From assembly GCA_035297385.1 (NCBI GenBank), contig DATGZD010000119.1:1-8485 (forward strand): a DNA stretch of 8,485 nucleotides. The letters run 5' to 3'. Shown here piece after piece: positions 1-4,863 of this stretch; position 1 is the stretch's first letter, and every line of letters begins with the position of its first letter. The notes under the pieces were generated by a model that ran no database searches, was not told where the DNA came from, and saw only the letters and a program-made list of their open reading frames with translations. Both the position numbers and the translations under genes were made by a program. This DNA is from UBA11855 sp035297385. Its GTDB lineage: Archaea; Thermoproteota; Bathyarchaeia; Bathyarchaeales; Bathycorpusculaceae.

Positions 1-327
1 CTTATGGATATGACATAAGTATCCTTTGAAGCGTATTATCTTACAGATTTCACAGACAGAACCGACTTTTTGCTTAGGATTCAAGCTATTGTTCATGAGC
101 GAACCCACATATTTTGTTACGAGTGATTTGATTTCCGCATCGTTTTCTAAGTTAATCGAATTACCACGCAGTTTCTTTTGATACATACTTATGGCTGCTT
201 GACTGACCTCCAACTTTTTGGCTGCATGAGCTTGTTTTAAATGATACCTGCTCATGAGTTCATTAGCCATCAGGGCACGAATGCAGGGCAGAACAATCTT
301 TACTGCGACTTCACAGGGAATTAGCAT
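1..327 (-). CDS. XRE-type helix-turn-helix transcriptional regulator with C-terminal Cys/His site (3' end outside window)
   Basis: The minus strand reads open for 109 codons from an ATG at 327-325 to the window edge, with no stop. Residues about 30-56 form a classic helix-turn-helix (LKQAHAAKKLEVSQAAISMY), followed by RG as is common in archaeal XRE-like regulators. The N-terminus (MLIPCEVAVKIVLPCIRALM) and this layout resemble the archaeal predicted-regulator group COG2522. The tail has C92-x2-C95, then C105 and H108, a likely metal site. Family members are usually little longer than this, so probably only a few codons are missing. The start is supported by an AGGTAG ribosome site (341-336) eight bases before the ATG, and a TATA-like box at about 374-367. 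The expected role is a DNA-binding regulator; its target is unknown. An 82-codon plus-strand frame at 254-502 lies partly antisense to it and looks spurious. Confidence 0.85.
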   Translation of the reverse strand, partial: MLIPCEVAVKIVLPCIRALMANELMSRYHLKQAHAAKKLEVSQAAISMYQKKLRGNSINLENDAEIKSLVTKYVGSLMNNSLNPKQKVGSVCEICKIIRFKGYLCHIHK

Positions 328-365
328 TTCATATACTACCTATCTTGATTTGTGGGAAAAGCCAT

Positions 366-375
366 ACTTATATCT
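366..375 (-). promoter_or_regulatory. TATA-box promoter of the helix-turn-helix regulator
   Basis: The minus strand reads AGATATAAG here. It is about 43 bases before the ATG at 327, so transcription would start near 345 and leave a short leader that includes the AGGTAG ribosome site. Spacing fits an archaeal TATA promoter; the assignment is by eye. Confidence 0.45.
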
Positions 376-496
376 TATTACAATAGTAATTTTTGGATAC
401 TCTTTCTTAAATCAGCAGATACAGGTCAGACGCGAGTTAGTACTAGATACTATTGAGCAAAGAAGTAGGAATAGAGAAAATATTGCCTTATTTGAA

Positions 497-536
497 GGCT
501 AAAACAGTAGCCCTACACAAGGATCGACCTGTGTAG
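497..536. repeat. Two adjacent inverted repeats (tandem hairpins)
   Basis: The first hairpin is GGCTA (497-501) with TAGCC (508-512) around a six-base loop. The second starts at the next base: CTACACA (513-519) with TGTGTAG (530-536), extended inside by GG/CC around a loop of ATCGA. They lie between the regulator's promoter and the structured RNA candidate. They could be part of a small RNA or a bidirectional terminator, but no T-tract directly follows on either strand. Confidence 0.5.
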
Positions 537-690
537 CAAAGCAAATCAAGCTTATTTTTATCATGCAAAATTTGTCATCCAAAATATTCCATAAACAGAT
601 AGTTCGTTCACTATTAATGACACAAAAAACATTTATTCGTATCTCCAATTTGGCAAAAAAAACTATTCTGACATATTATGAAGCGAAATT

Positions 691-718
691 TGTAGTAGTT
701 GTGACGCTACAACATACA
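691..718. promoter_or_regulatory. Dyad directly upstream of a TATA box (possible operator)
   Basis: GTTGT (698-702) and ACAAC (709-713) form a dyad around a six-base spacer, with outer arms TGTA (691-694) and TACA (715-718). It abuts the TATA box at 720-726, where an archaeal regulator site would influence transcription of the downstream RNA candidate. No binding protein can be assigned. Confidence 0.3.
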
Positions 719-719
719 A

Positions 720-727
720 TTATAAAC
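720..727 (+). promoter_or_regulatory. TATA box for the structured RNA candidate
   Basis: TTATAAAC lies 25-30 bases before about 747-752, placing a transcript start just before the folded element at 779-887. No protein frame begins nearby on this strand, which favours a non-coding transcript. Confidence 0.45.
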
Positions 728-747
728 CATTAAGTAATTTACTATAG

Positions 748-898
748 TTCGTGGAAAAGAGCAACCCTGGAGTGAGAATTGGATAGTTAGAAACTAAATT
801 TGTCTGCGGCAAAGGTGGTCCCCCACACCTTATTCTCCTATGACTATTTTTTAACCGCAGGCAGATTAGTAGACTCTAACTATCCAAATATACTTTTT
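748..898 (+). ncRNA. Candidate structured non-coding RNA of unknown family
   Basis: The element folds into a long nested hairpin. The outer helix is 13 perfect base pairs (TTGGATAGTTAGA at 779-791 with 875-887). Inside it are ACTAA/TTAGT (793-797 with 866-870), then GTCTGCGG/CCGCAGGC (802-809 with 855-862, one G-U pair), and a terminal hairpin AAGGTG/CACCTT (812-817 with 826-831). A TATA box precedes it at 720-727 and a T5 run ends at 898, so a transcript of about 150 bases is plausible. The fold is GC-richer than its surroundings. I checked it by eye against RNase P, SRP RNA, tRNA, C/D and H/ACA patterns and found no match. The ends are estimates. A miniature transposon with 13-base terminal repeats is the main alternative. 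Confidence 0.5.
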
Positions 899-1146
899 GG
901 TGAACCCACAAATTCAACTGATAAGTTCAAGGCATAAACCCACATTATTTTACATTTTTTGTCACATGCTACAAGTATTTCGTTTAATTTTTATCTTTTC
1001 CATATCGAAAGTCTGATGCAACAAGTTTACCGGTCGTGCTGTAGATTGATTTTGATGGTACCATACAATTATTTATGCATTAATAGCCGCAAAACATTGT
1101 TCTGTTGTTCTGGTTTTAATTCTATCAGATTATTTGTTTACCTCAT

Positions 1147-1160
1147 ATCTTACGTAAGAT
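1147..1160. repeat. Perfect 14-base palindrome with ACGT core
   Basis: ATCTTACGTAAGAT equals its own reverse complement. Related ACGTAA-type sequences occur at 2506-2516 and, inverted, at 3276-3286. It may be a site for a dimeric DNA-binding protein, but it has no clear promoter beside it. Confidence 0.4.
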
Positions 1161-1197
1161 TACAATATGGATTTTGAGAAGGGCGACCTTAAATGGA

Positions 1198-1290
1198 CGA
1201 AGAGCGCGCGTTTTGGGGCTTCGAAGACTCTGGTGGCTTGGATAATCGTTTATCCTTAAATAGGCAATATTCCATTTTTCTAAATGCCTA
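1198..1290. repeat. Run of three small hairpins upstream of the 82-residue gene
   Basis: CGAAG (1198-1202) pairs with CTTCG (1219-1223). GGATAA (1240-1245) pairs with TTATCC (1250-1255) over a TCGT loop. TAGGCA (1261-1266) pairs with TGCCTA (1285-1290). The first part is locally GC-rich in an AT-rich setting. The run could be a small RNA or part of the leader of the next gene. Confidence 0.35.
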
Positions 1291-1344
1291 ACGTAGTGCA
1301 CATTCGTCTAAAGAGAGTATAGGCAACAGAAAGCCCAAGTTTTC

Positions 1345-1352
1345 GGAGGTGA
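1345..1352 (+). promoter_or_regulatory. Strong ribosome binding site deciding a TTG start
   Basis: GGAGGTGA ends four bases before the TTG at 1357 (nine bases from its GGAGG core). It is the clearest Shine-Dalgarno site in the window and supports the TTG as the true start. Confidence 0.8.
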
Positions 1353-1356
1353 AAAA

Positions 1357-1605
1357 TTGTCCAGAAAGAGTGATGAGGAAATGGACGTAAGTATTACAAC
1401 AGAAAAACCTAAGAAAGGCAAGCAAATTAACGTTAATGAAACAGTTGATCAAATTAGAGACATAGTTGATAAAACCAAAGAAGCCATCGGTCAGCTCAAG
1501 GGTTCAAACGTTAGCATAGAGAATTGGCATTTTTCTGTAGATCAAAAGGCTAAGGAATACGCTGTTGATTTTGCAATAAGATTAATTGTTAAGCCGCAAG
1601 AATGA
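1357..1605 (+). CDS. Small protein of unknown function (82 residues)
   Basis: I do not recognise this protein. It starts at TTG behind GGAGGTGA. Residues 1-24 are polar and Lys-rich and probably disordered. Residues about 25-50 look like an amphipathic helix (VDQIRDIVDKTKEAIGQLK). Residues 52-79 look like two beta strands with alternating hydrophobic positions (NVSIENWHFSVD, then KEYAVDFAIRLIVKP). There is no signal peptide, membrane segment or cysteine. The helix followed by a charged beta-hairpin loosely recalls small trypsin-co-occurring (trypco2-like) domains, but this is a weak resemblance only. Its strong ribosome site and protein-like composition make it a likely real gene. It stands alone, more than 300 bases from the next gene. 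Confidence 0.7.
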   Translation: MSRKSDEEMDVSITTEKPKKGKQINVNETVDQIRDIVDKTKEAIGQLKGSNVSIENWHFSVDQKAKEYAVDFAIRLIVKPQE

Positions 1606-1924
1606 TTTCATCTAAATCTTAAGAGTAGTTTGAAAAGTCGCACAGCTTCAGTCTGCATTAAGCGCAATTAAGCAATACTGGTTTATCATTGGTTCTCTTA
1701 GCAATCGTACTGCTTGGATTACTGCAATAGGCGAGCTAGATTTGAACCAACACAGAGCCATCTCATACAAAACCTCATTTTTCTATTTTTATGAGTCTTG
1801 AAATTGGTTTTCTACGTAATTTGATGACTGTAGCATCCGAAATTGAGGCATATTTTGAGTCGAGAAATAGATCTGCACTTAAGCTATGCCTATTAGGTTG
1901 AATCGATCAATATTCTTATAACTG
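1606..1924. other. Intergenic stretch with one dyad and a tRNA-like scrap
   Basis: No protein gene is supported. AGGCATA (1846-1852) and TATGCCT (1885-1891) form a perfect seven-base dyad around 32 bases, shortly before the next gene. On the minus strand around 1730-1750 there is a T-arm-like sequence (GGTTCAAATC with a five-pair stem containing two wobbles), but no acceptor, D or anticodon arms fit around it, so no tRNA is called. Confidence 0.5.
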
Positions 1925-2347
1925 TTGAGTATTATGAAAGTTGGTTTACAACCAGTTATTCTTGATAGCACAAAAGACGATTCTGTTGGCAGACACTTCC
2001 GGTTTGCCGTTGTGGATTTGGAAAGAATCAAAGGTTATCCCTTAAATTTTGTTTGCACGCTTCCACTATGCGTAGACCCTAATGTAGACAAGAATGTCTT
2101 TACTAAAATCTTCGGAGAGACTAGCTTAAAAGTAGCTAAAGAATTATTGTACGTCGCTTGGCAGAAGGAGACTAATACTGAGGTTAAAGTGGAGCTTACA
2201 CGCAGATTAAAATTACTTGAGCCCAAAGCAATTAGTAAAATTCAATGTTATGGTTGTAGAAAATTGTTTCAACCTCAACGTACAAGAGGGTTTAAGCAAA
2301 ATCTATGTCAAGAATGTACGAAAAAAAGATTCGGAAGCAGAGACTGA
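1925..2347 (+). CDS. Protein with C-terminal zinc ribbon, function unknown (about 140 residues)
   Basis: The first possible start is TTG at 1925; ATG at 1934 (residue 4) is equally good and gives 137 residues. Residues 1-105 form an unrecognised alpha/beta domain with a patterned core (HFRFAVVDLERIKGYPLNFV near 24-43) and a helical part to about 95. Residues 107-135 form a zinc ribbon: C108-x2-C111, then 16 residues, then C128-x2-C131, ending in a basic tail (KKRFGSRD). Such ribbons usually bind nucleic acid or act as protein adaptors; which applies here is not visible. The next gene encodes a second short zinc ribbon of very similar spacing. A 63-codon antisense frame within it is a shadow. 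Confidence 0.78.
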   Translation: MSIMKVGLQPVILDSTKDDSVGRHFRFAVVDLERIKGYPLNFVCTLPLCVDPNVDKNVFTKIFGETSLKVAKELLYVAWQKETNTEVKVELTRRLKLLEPKAISKIQCYGCRKLFQPQRTRGFKQNLCQECTKKRFGSRD

Positions 2348-2367
2348 AATAACCCTTTCTAAACATC

Positions 2368-2382
2368 AGAGTTAACTCTTTT
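2368..2382 (+). terminator. Weak hairpin plus T run after the zinc-ribbon gene
   Basis: The palindrome AGAGTTAACTCT (2368-2379) runs directly into TTT, 20 bases after the stop codon. It is a short stem, so it is at best a modest terminator; T-rich tracts alone often suffice in archaea. Confidence 0.35.
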
Positions 2383-2500
2383 AATACTACAGATTGAAAT
2401 AATGACAATTTATCCTTGCTTTATTCAGTAGACTATAGAAACCCTTATGTCTTTGACTGAAATGTTAACTAGTAATAATTGGAAATTTACTTTTTTTCAA

Positions 2501-2507
2501 TTATATC
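2501..2507 (+). promoter_or_regulatory. TATA box of the CxxC-x17-CxxC gene (leaderless)
   Basis: TTATATC is centred about 30 bases before the ATG at 2534, so transcription would begin at or within a few bases of the start codon. No ribosome site precedes the ATG, which agrees with a leaderless mRNA. Confidence 0.5.
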
Positions 2508-2533
2508 TAACGTAAATAGAAGTTAATGTCAAG

Positions 2534-2722
2534 ATGCAAACAAAAATGTTCGAAATTAAATGCTCAACTTGTGGCAAGCCTGCTATGGTACCCTTCAAAC
2601 CTACCGTGAATAAACCCGTTTTCTGCAAAGAATGCTTTTCCAAACACACATCTGAGCGACCAAAAACAACCTACAAAGCTAACAGGTTTAATCCCAAACA
2701 GGCATGGGCTCGACGAAGATAA
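2534..2722 (+). CDS. CxxC-x17-CxxC zinc-ribbon protein (62 residues)
   Basis: The protein is almost all one zinc ribbon. C10-x2-C13 and C31-x2-C34 are separated by exactly 17 residues, the pattern of the CxxC-x17-CxxC small-protein family, whose function is not established. KCSTCGKPAMVPFKP and PVFCKECF are the two knuckles. The tail from residue 36 is basic (RPKTTYKANRF, then AWARRR at the end), which suits RNA or DNA binding. The start is ATG at 2534, probably leaderless; ATG at 2546 is possible but would leave only five residues before the first cysteine. It follows the other zinc-ribbon gene by 186 bases and has its own promoter. Confidence 0.82.
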   Translation: MQTKMFEIKCSTCGKPAMVPFKPTVNKPVFCKECFSKHTSERPKTTYKANRFNPKQAWARRR

Positions 2723-2803
2723 GATGTACAAATCAAGACAATAACCATTGATGAACCTTATTCTCCGACTGATTCAATTAATCATGGAAGTGTTTAAGAA
2801 AAA

Positions 2804-2821
2804 AAGGACCTGCAGATCCTT
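2804..2821. promoter_or_regulatory. Near-perfect 18-base palindrome overlapping the promoter (possible operator)
   Basis: AAGGACCTGCAGATCCTT matches its reverse complement at 16 of 18 positions. It ends in the first bases of the TATA box of the 2845 gene and covers the BRE position, where a bound regulator would block TFB/TBP. It is therefore a good operator candidate. A shorter CTGCAGAT also lies just before another TATA box at about 6310-6317. Confidence 0.45.
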
Positions 2822-2826
2822 ATAAA
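2820..2826 (+). promoter_or_regulatory. TATA box of the 79-residue gene (leaderless)
   Basis: TTATAAA begins 25 bases before the ATG at 2845, so the transcript should start at or very near the start codon. Confidence 0.6.
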
Positions 2827-2844
2827 CTGAGATAGGCAGAAACC

Positions 2845-3084
2845 ATGAAGACGATAAAGGGCTGGAGAAGAATCGATAAAGAGAGAGGATTCATGAATGA
2901 AACTACAGGCCAAAGTTTGGTTATCAAAAAGAAAGAGTTTGGCATTCACTATCTAGTAATGCTTTTTGGAAAAGTAGAAGACACTGAAGAAGGTAGAAAG
3001 ATTTCTCCAGAATTCTCAACTGAAGCAAAAGCTGAAGCATACGCAGTAGCTTGGATGTATAAACATCCAGAAGGAGAAAACTAA
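2845..3084 (+). CDS. Small soluble protein of unknown function (79 residues)
   Basis: I do not recognise this protein. It begins MKTIKGWRRIDKERGFMNET and has an alternating strand-like middle (QSLVIKKKEFGIHYLVMLF, about 24-42), an acidic loop, then a helix rich in Ala (STEAKAEAYAVAWMYKHPEG, 58-77). The layout suggests a compact beta-beta-alpha fold. No cysteine, signal or membrane segment is present. Start choice is ATG at 2845, fixed by the TATA box 25 bases upstream. A palindrome overlapping that promoter suggests specific control. A hairpin with five T's ends the unit at 3171-3189. An antisense 77-codon frame inside it is a shadow. Confidence 0.75.
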   Translation: MKTIKGWRRIDKERGFMNETTGQSLVIKKKEFGIHYLVMLFGKVEDTEEGRKISPEFSTEAKAEAYAVAWMYKHPEGEN

Positions 3085-3170
3085 CCTTTTGATAAAAAAA
3101 AGAAATATAAAATAGTTTTAAGGGTTCCGCCAAATATTGTGTGGACACTGATTCCAACAGTATGGGCTTG

Positions 3171-3189
3171 CTCTATACATAGAGTTTTT
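3171..3189 (+). terminator. Hairpin and T5 terminator
   Basis: CTCTA (3171-3175) and TAGAG (3180-3184) pair over a TACA loop, followed at once by TTTTT (3185-3189). It lies 87 bases after the stop of the 2845 gene, in the gap between convergent genes. Confidence 0.5.
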
Positions 3190-3302
3190 ACATTCTAATT
3201 TGCTGAAACGTCCAGTTCTACTCAAAGAGTTCACTAGTTTTTCGGTAAATTATACTGAGATTTGGAACTGTGGCTTTTACGTTAGAATTTGAGGCTAAAC
3301 CC

Positions 3303-3572
3303 TCAGCCAATGAGTTCAACTGAGGATCCTAACGCTTGACCAGGTACACCCTTTCTAAACCTTACTCGGACAATGCCGTTGCTTCCATGAAACCCTACAA
3401 CTTTTCCAAGAAAGGTCTTTTTCTCACCCTTCCAAACTATTTTTCGACCTATAAGTCGACCAGCCTCAGCGGCGGAAACTACATTTGTAAGTTGGATTAG
3501 GCATTCACGTGACATTTGTGTCCTGATGCCTATTCTATAGTTTACTATTCTTCCATAAACTGGTTGAGACAA
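3303..3572 (-). CDS. rpl35ae: 50S ribosomal protein eL33 (L35Ae)
   Basis: This 89-residue basic protein matches the archaeal/eukaryotic L35Ae family, a large-subunit ribosomal protein with a small beta-barrel that binds 23S rRNA. The visible family features are VVSAAEAGRLIGRKIVWKG (31-49) and GKVVGFHGSNGIVRVRFRKG (56-75), with the conserved HG..G.VR.RF core, then a short hydrophobic end. Length is normal for archaea. The start is TTG, supported by AAAGGTG (3587-3581) eight bases upstream on the minus strand. It is convergent with the 79-residue gene and lies on the same strand as the basic protein at 3814-4053, about 240 bases downstream of it, so probably in its own transcript. Confidence 0.93.
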   Translation of the reverse strand: MSQPVYGRIVNYRIGIRTQMSRECLIQLTNVVSAAEAGRLIGRKIVWKGEKKTFLGKVVGFHGSNGIVRVRFRKGVPGQALGSSVELIG

Positions 3573-3813
3573 AAATCTTTCACCTTTGTGCGTTTAATCA
3601 TAGACGGGCTTACTCTTAAGGATGTTTAATCTTTACGCTCAGCTAATTCATTAATTGTTCGAGACATTTGAACAAGATATCCAATACCTAATCTCACCGT
3701 GAATACCATATAGATACAAAGACATATTCGAATTTTCTGGAGACTTCTGGCTAAATATTACGAGCGATCCTTCAATGATGACTATGCTTTTTTGTCCCCA
3801 ATTTTCTTATTGT
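3573..3813 (-). other. Gap with possible decayed or frameshifted reading frames
   Basis: No intact gene is supported. On the minus strand one frame is open for about 60 codons without a normal early start (it reads SIVIIEGSLVIFSQKSPENS and on), and an overlapping frame continues from an ATG at 3709 for 27 codons (MVFTVRLGIGYLVQMSRTIN and on) to a TAA at 3626. Joined by one frameshift near 3695-3710 they would give one protein-like sequence. This may be a remnant gene or chance. Confidence 0.25.
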
Positions 3814-4053
3814 TTATGAAAATCTTTTTTCCAGTTTTCTTTCTCGACGTACGAGTAGTTCGTAGAGATGATTTACATTGTCTACAGTTTTTACTAAACC
3901 CGCTCTCAACATACACCTATTTCTTTTACCCACTAATAGCTGCTGTTTAACTTGAAAAGATTTAATTTTTCGGTAGGTTCGGCCCCGAGGATAAAAAATC
4001 TCTTCGCTTAACAATCGATCTCGACCGTAGTAAACACGTATTATTAAGCTCAA
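3814..4053 (-). CDS. Small highly basic protein, function unknown (79 residues)
   Basis: I do not recognise this protein. Arg and Lys make up well over a quarter of its residues, with few acidic ones. The first half looks like beta strands (SLIIRVYYG, then EEIFYPRGRTYRKIKSF), and the last 25 residues look like a basic helix (NVNHLYELLVRRERKLEKRF). Such a protein could bind RNA or DNA. The start is TTG at 4053, directly after a stop in the same frame, with no ribosome site and no clear TATA box, so the start is weak and the gene may be shorter or spurious. In its favour are varied, protein-like composition and its place head-to-head with the 4285 operon. Confidence 0.45.
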   Translation of the reverse strand: MSLIIRVYYGRDRLLSEEIFYPRGRTYRKIKSFQVKQQLLVGKRNRCMLRAGLVKTVDNVNHLYELLVRRERKLEKRFS

Positions 4054-4134
4054 AAATTATCTGGATATTCTATCAATTTGATGATTTGCAATAAAACAAC
4101 GCAAGTCGGCATTGAGAATATGGTTTCATCGTGG

Positions 4135-4148
4135 TTATACTAATATAG
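4135..4148 (+). promoter_or_regulatory. Possible TATA region of the aIF1A operon
   Basis: TTATACTAATATAG offers one or two overlapping TATA-like boxes. Transcription would start near 4162-4175 and leave a leader of about 110-120 bases before the TTG at 4285, which is long for an archaeon and contains the foldable element at 4173-4255. Confidence 0.35.
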
Positions 4149-4172
4149 TCGGTCACACATTTTATTCAGGTT

Positions 4173-4255
4173 ATTAGAATTCTTTAGGGAAAGAGTCCGA
4201 TTACCGACGCGCGAATCAGCGCTTGCGCTTTCCTTTTTCTCCAGACTATTCTAAT
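4173..4255 (+). ncRNA. Candidate structured leader or small RNA before the aIF1A operon
   Basis: ATTAGAAT (4173-4180) and ATTCTAAT (4248-4255) are perfect complements closing the element. Inside, GGGAAAG (4187-4193) pairs with CTTTCCT (4228-4234), one pair being G-U. The core is strikingly GC-rich and can form GCGC/GCGC (4209-4212 with 4219-4222) or, as an alternative, AGCGC/GCGCT (4218-4222 with 4225-4229), which are mutually exclusive. Competing stems next to a gene start suit a switching leader, but an independent small RNA or an unstructured coincidence remains possible. Confidence 0.4.
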
Positions 4256-4271
4256 TCGCAAGTACTTGATT

Positions 4272-4277
4272 AAGGGG
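4272..4277 (+). promoter_or_regulatory. Ribosome binding site supporting the TTG start at 4285
   Basis: AAGGGG lies seven bases before the TTG. The next in-frame ATG (4300) has no comparable site, so TTG is preferred. Confidence 0.5.
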
Positions 4278-4284
4278 ACAAGAA

Positions 4285-4851
4285 TTGAGTAAAGAAGAAA
4301 TGAGCGTTCAAGAAAAAGCAGATTTCTTGATTGCTGTAAGAAATTATGAATCTGGAAAAACAAAAAGATGGACTAATGGAAAAGATGTCGTCGCATCGGG
4401 TAGGAGTACGGGTGAAAAAGTACTTATACGCTTGACTGAGACACAAACGAAGCCAAATCTGGTTGGCATCGATGAAGTAAAAAATATGTTGAAAGTCATG
4501 ACCCGTGAAGGCTGTAAAAGAGGAGTCTTTATCAGTAAAAAGTTCACTGACGCTGCGATCGAAGAGATGGGTACATTTAACATCCAACAATTCTCAGACG
4601 AGTACATGCCACCTGTAACATCCGAAAATATCGTTCTGGCAATAAATGATTGTAGAAACAATCTTTGCAAAATAAGATGTGGAGAAATTTCTTCTGGGAC
4701 GTCTGCCTGTAAGAACCGTCAGGAGAAGAATATCTGCAGGATTAAGTCGATCAGCGATGATGCAGTATTTCACTGTAAGCGTGGCTGGATGAACCTTTTG
4801 AAAAACGACCTCCGACAACTCCTGTTGTTAAACAAAACTGTCTCAGTTTAA
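4285..4851 (+). CDS. Mrr/restriction-endonuclease-like protein with Cys-rich C-terminal region
   Basis: Residues about 45-105 resemble the second half of an Mrr-type PD-(D/E)XK nuclease domain: a strand (EKVLIRLTET), then GIDEVKNMLKVMTREGCKRG (61-80), VFISKKFTDAAIEEM and a final strand (FNIQQFSD). In Mrr proteins this region corresponds to the helix and 'kgv.vT...FT..A...A' segment. The usual catalytic strand reading (E/Q)xK is not evident: it reads IRLTETQ, so the domain may be catalytically inactive. Residues 119-165 hold six cysteines (C123, C128, C132, C142, C151, C164), possibly a metal site, followed by a helical end (MNLLKNDLRQLLLLN). It starts at TTG behind AAGGGG and ends 12 bases before aIF1A, so it is the first gene of that operon. 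Several overlapping antisense frames are shadows. Family placement is by pattern only. Confidence 0.72.
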   Translation: MSKEEMSVQEKADFLIAVRNYESGKTKRWTNGKDVVASGRSTGEKVLIRLTETQTKPNLVGIDEVKNMLKVMTREGCKRGVFISKKFTDAAIEEMGTFNIQQFSDEYMPPVTSENIVLAINDCRNNLCKIRCGEISSGTSACKNRQEKNICRIKSISDDAVFHCKRGWMNLLKNDLRQLLLLNKTVSV

Positions 4852-4863
4852 TGATATTAATTT

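Larger units (their letters stand above)
899..1356. other. Intergenic stretch without convincing protein genes
   Basis: No frame here shows a ribosome site plus protein-like composition. A 72-codon plus-strand frame at 959-1177 is rich in Cys, Phe and Tyr, lacks domains or a ribosome site, and is most likely chance. The stretch contains a perfect 14-base palindrome at 1147-1160 and a run of hairpins at 1198-1290, listed separately. Confidence 0.6.

Noticed and set aside
254..502. Plus-strand open frame of 82 codons
   Set aside because: Its first third is antisense to the helix-turn-helix gene, it covers that gene's promoter, and it lacks a ribosome site and domain features.
101..965. Repeated AACCCACA-type words at 102, 903 and 936
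   Set aside because: Only 7-8 bases are shared, spacing is irregular and one copy is within the helix-turn-helix gene; there is no CRISPR-like or transposon-like order.
959..1177. Plus-strand open frame of 72 codons
   Set aside because: Composition (many Cys, Phe, Tyr) is typical of chance translation of AT-rich DNA, and there is no ribosome site or TATA box at a useful distance.
1725..1755. Minus-strand T-arm-like sequence (GGTTCAAATC)
   Set aside because: A T-stem with two wobbles can form, but no matching acceptor, D or anticodon arms lie at tRNA distances, so neither an intact nor an intron-containing tRNA is supported.
2748..2772. TTGATGA followed by CTGA, resembling C/D box RNA motifs
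   Set aside because: Box C has the wrong first base and the C'/D' pair is missing.
4270..4818. Minus-strand open frames of 74-108 codons
   Set aside because: They overlap the restriction-like gene antisense, are rich in Phe/Ser/Cys without domains, and are ordinary shadows.
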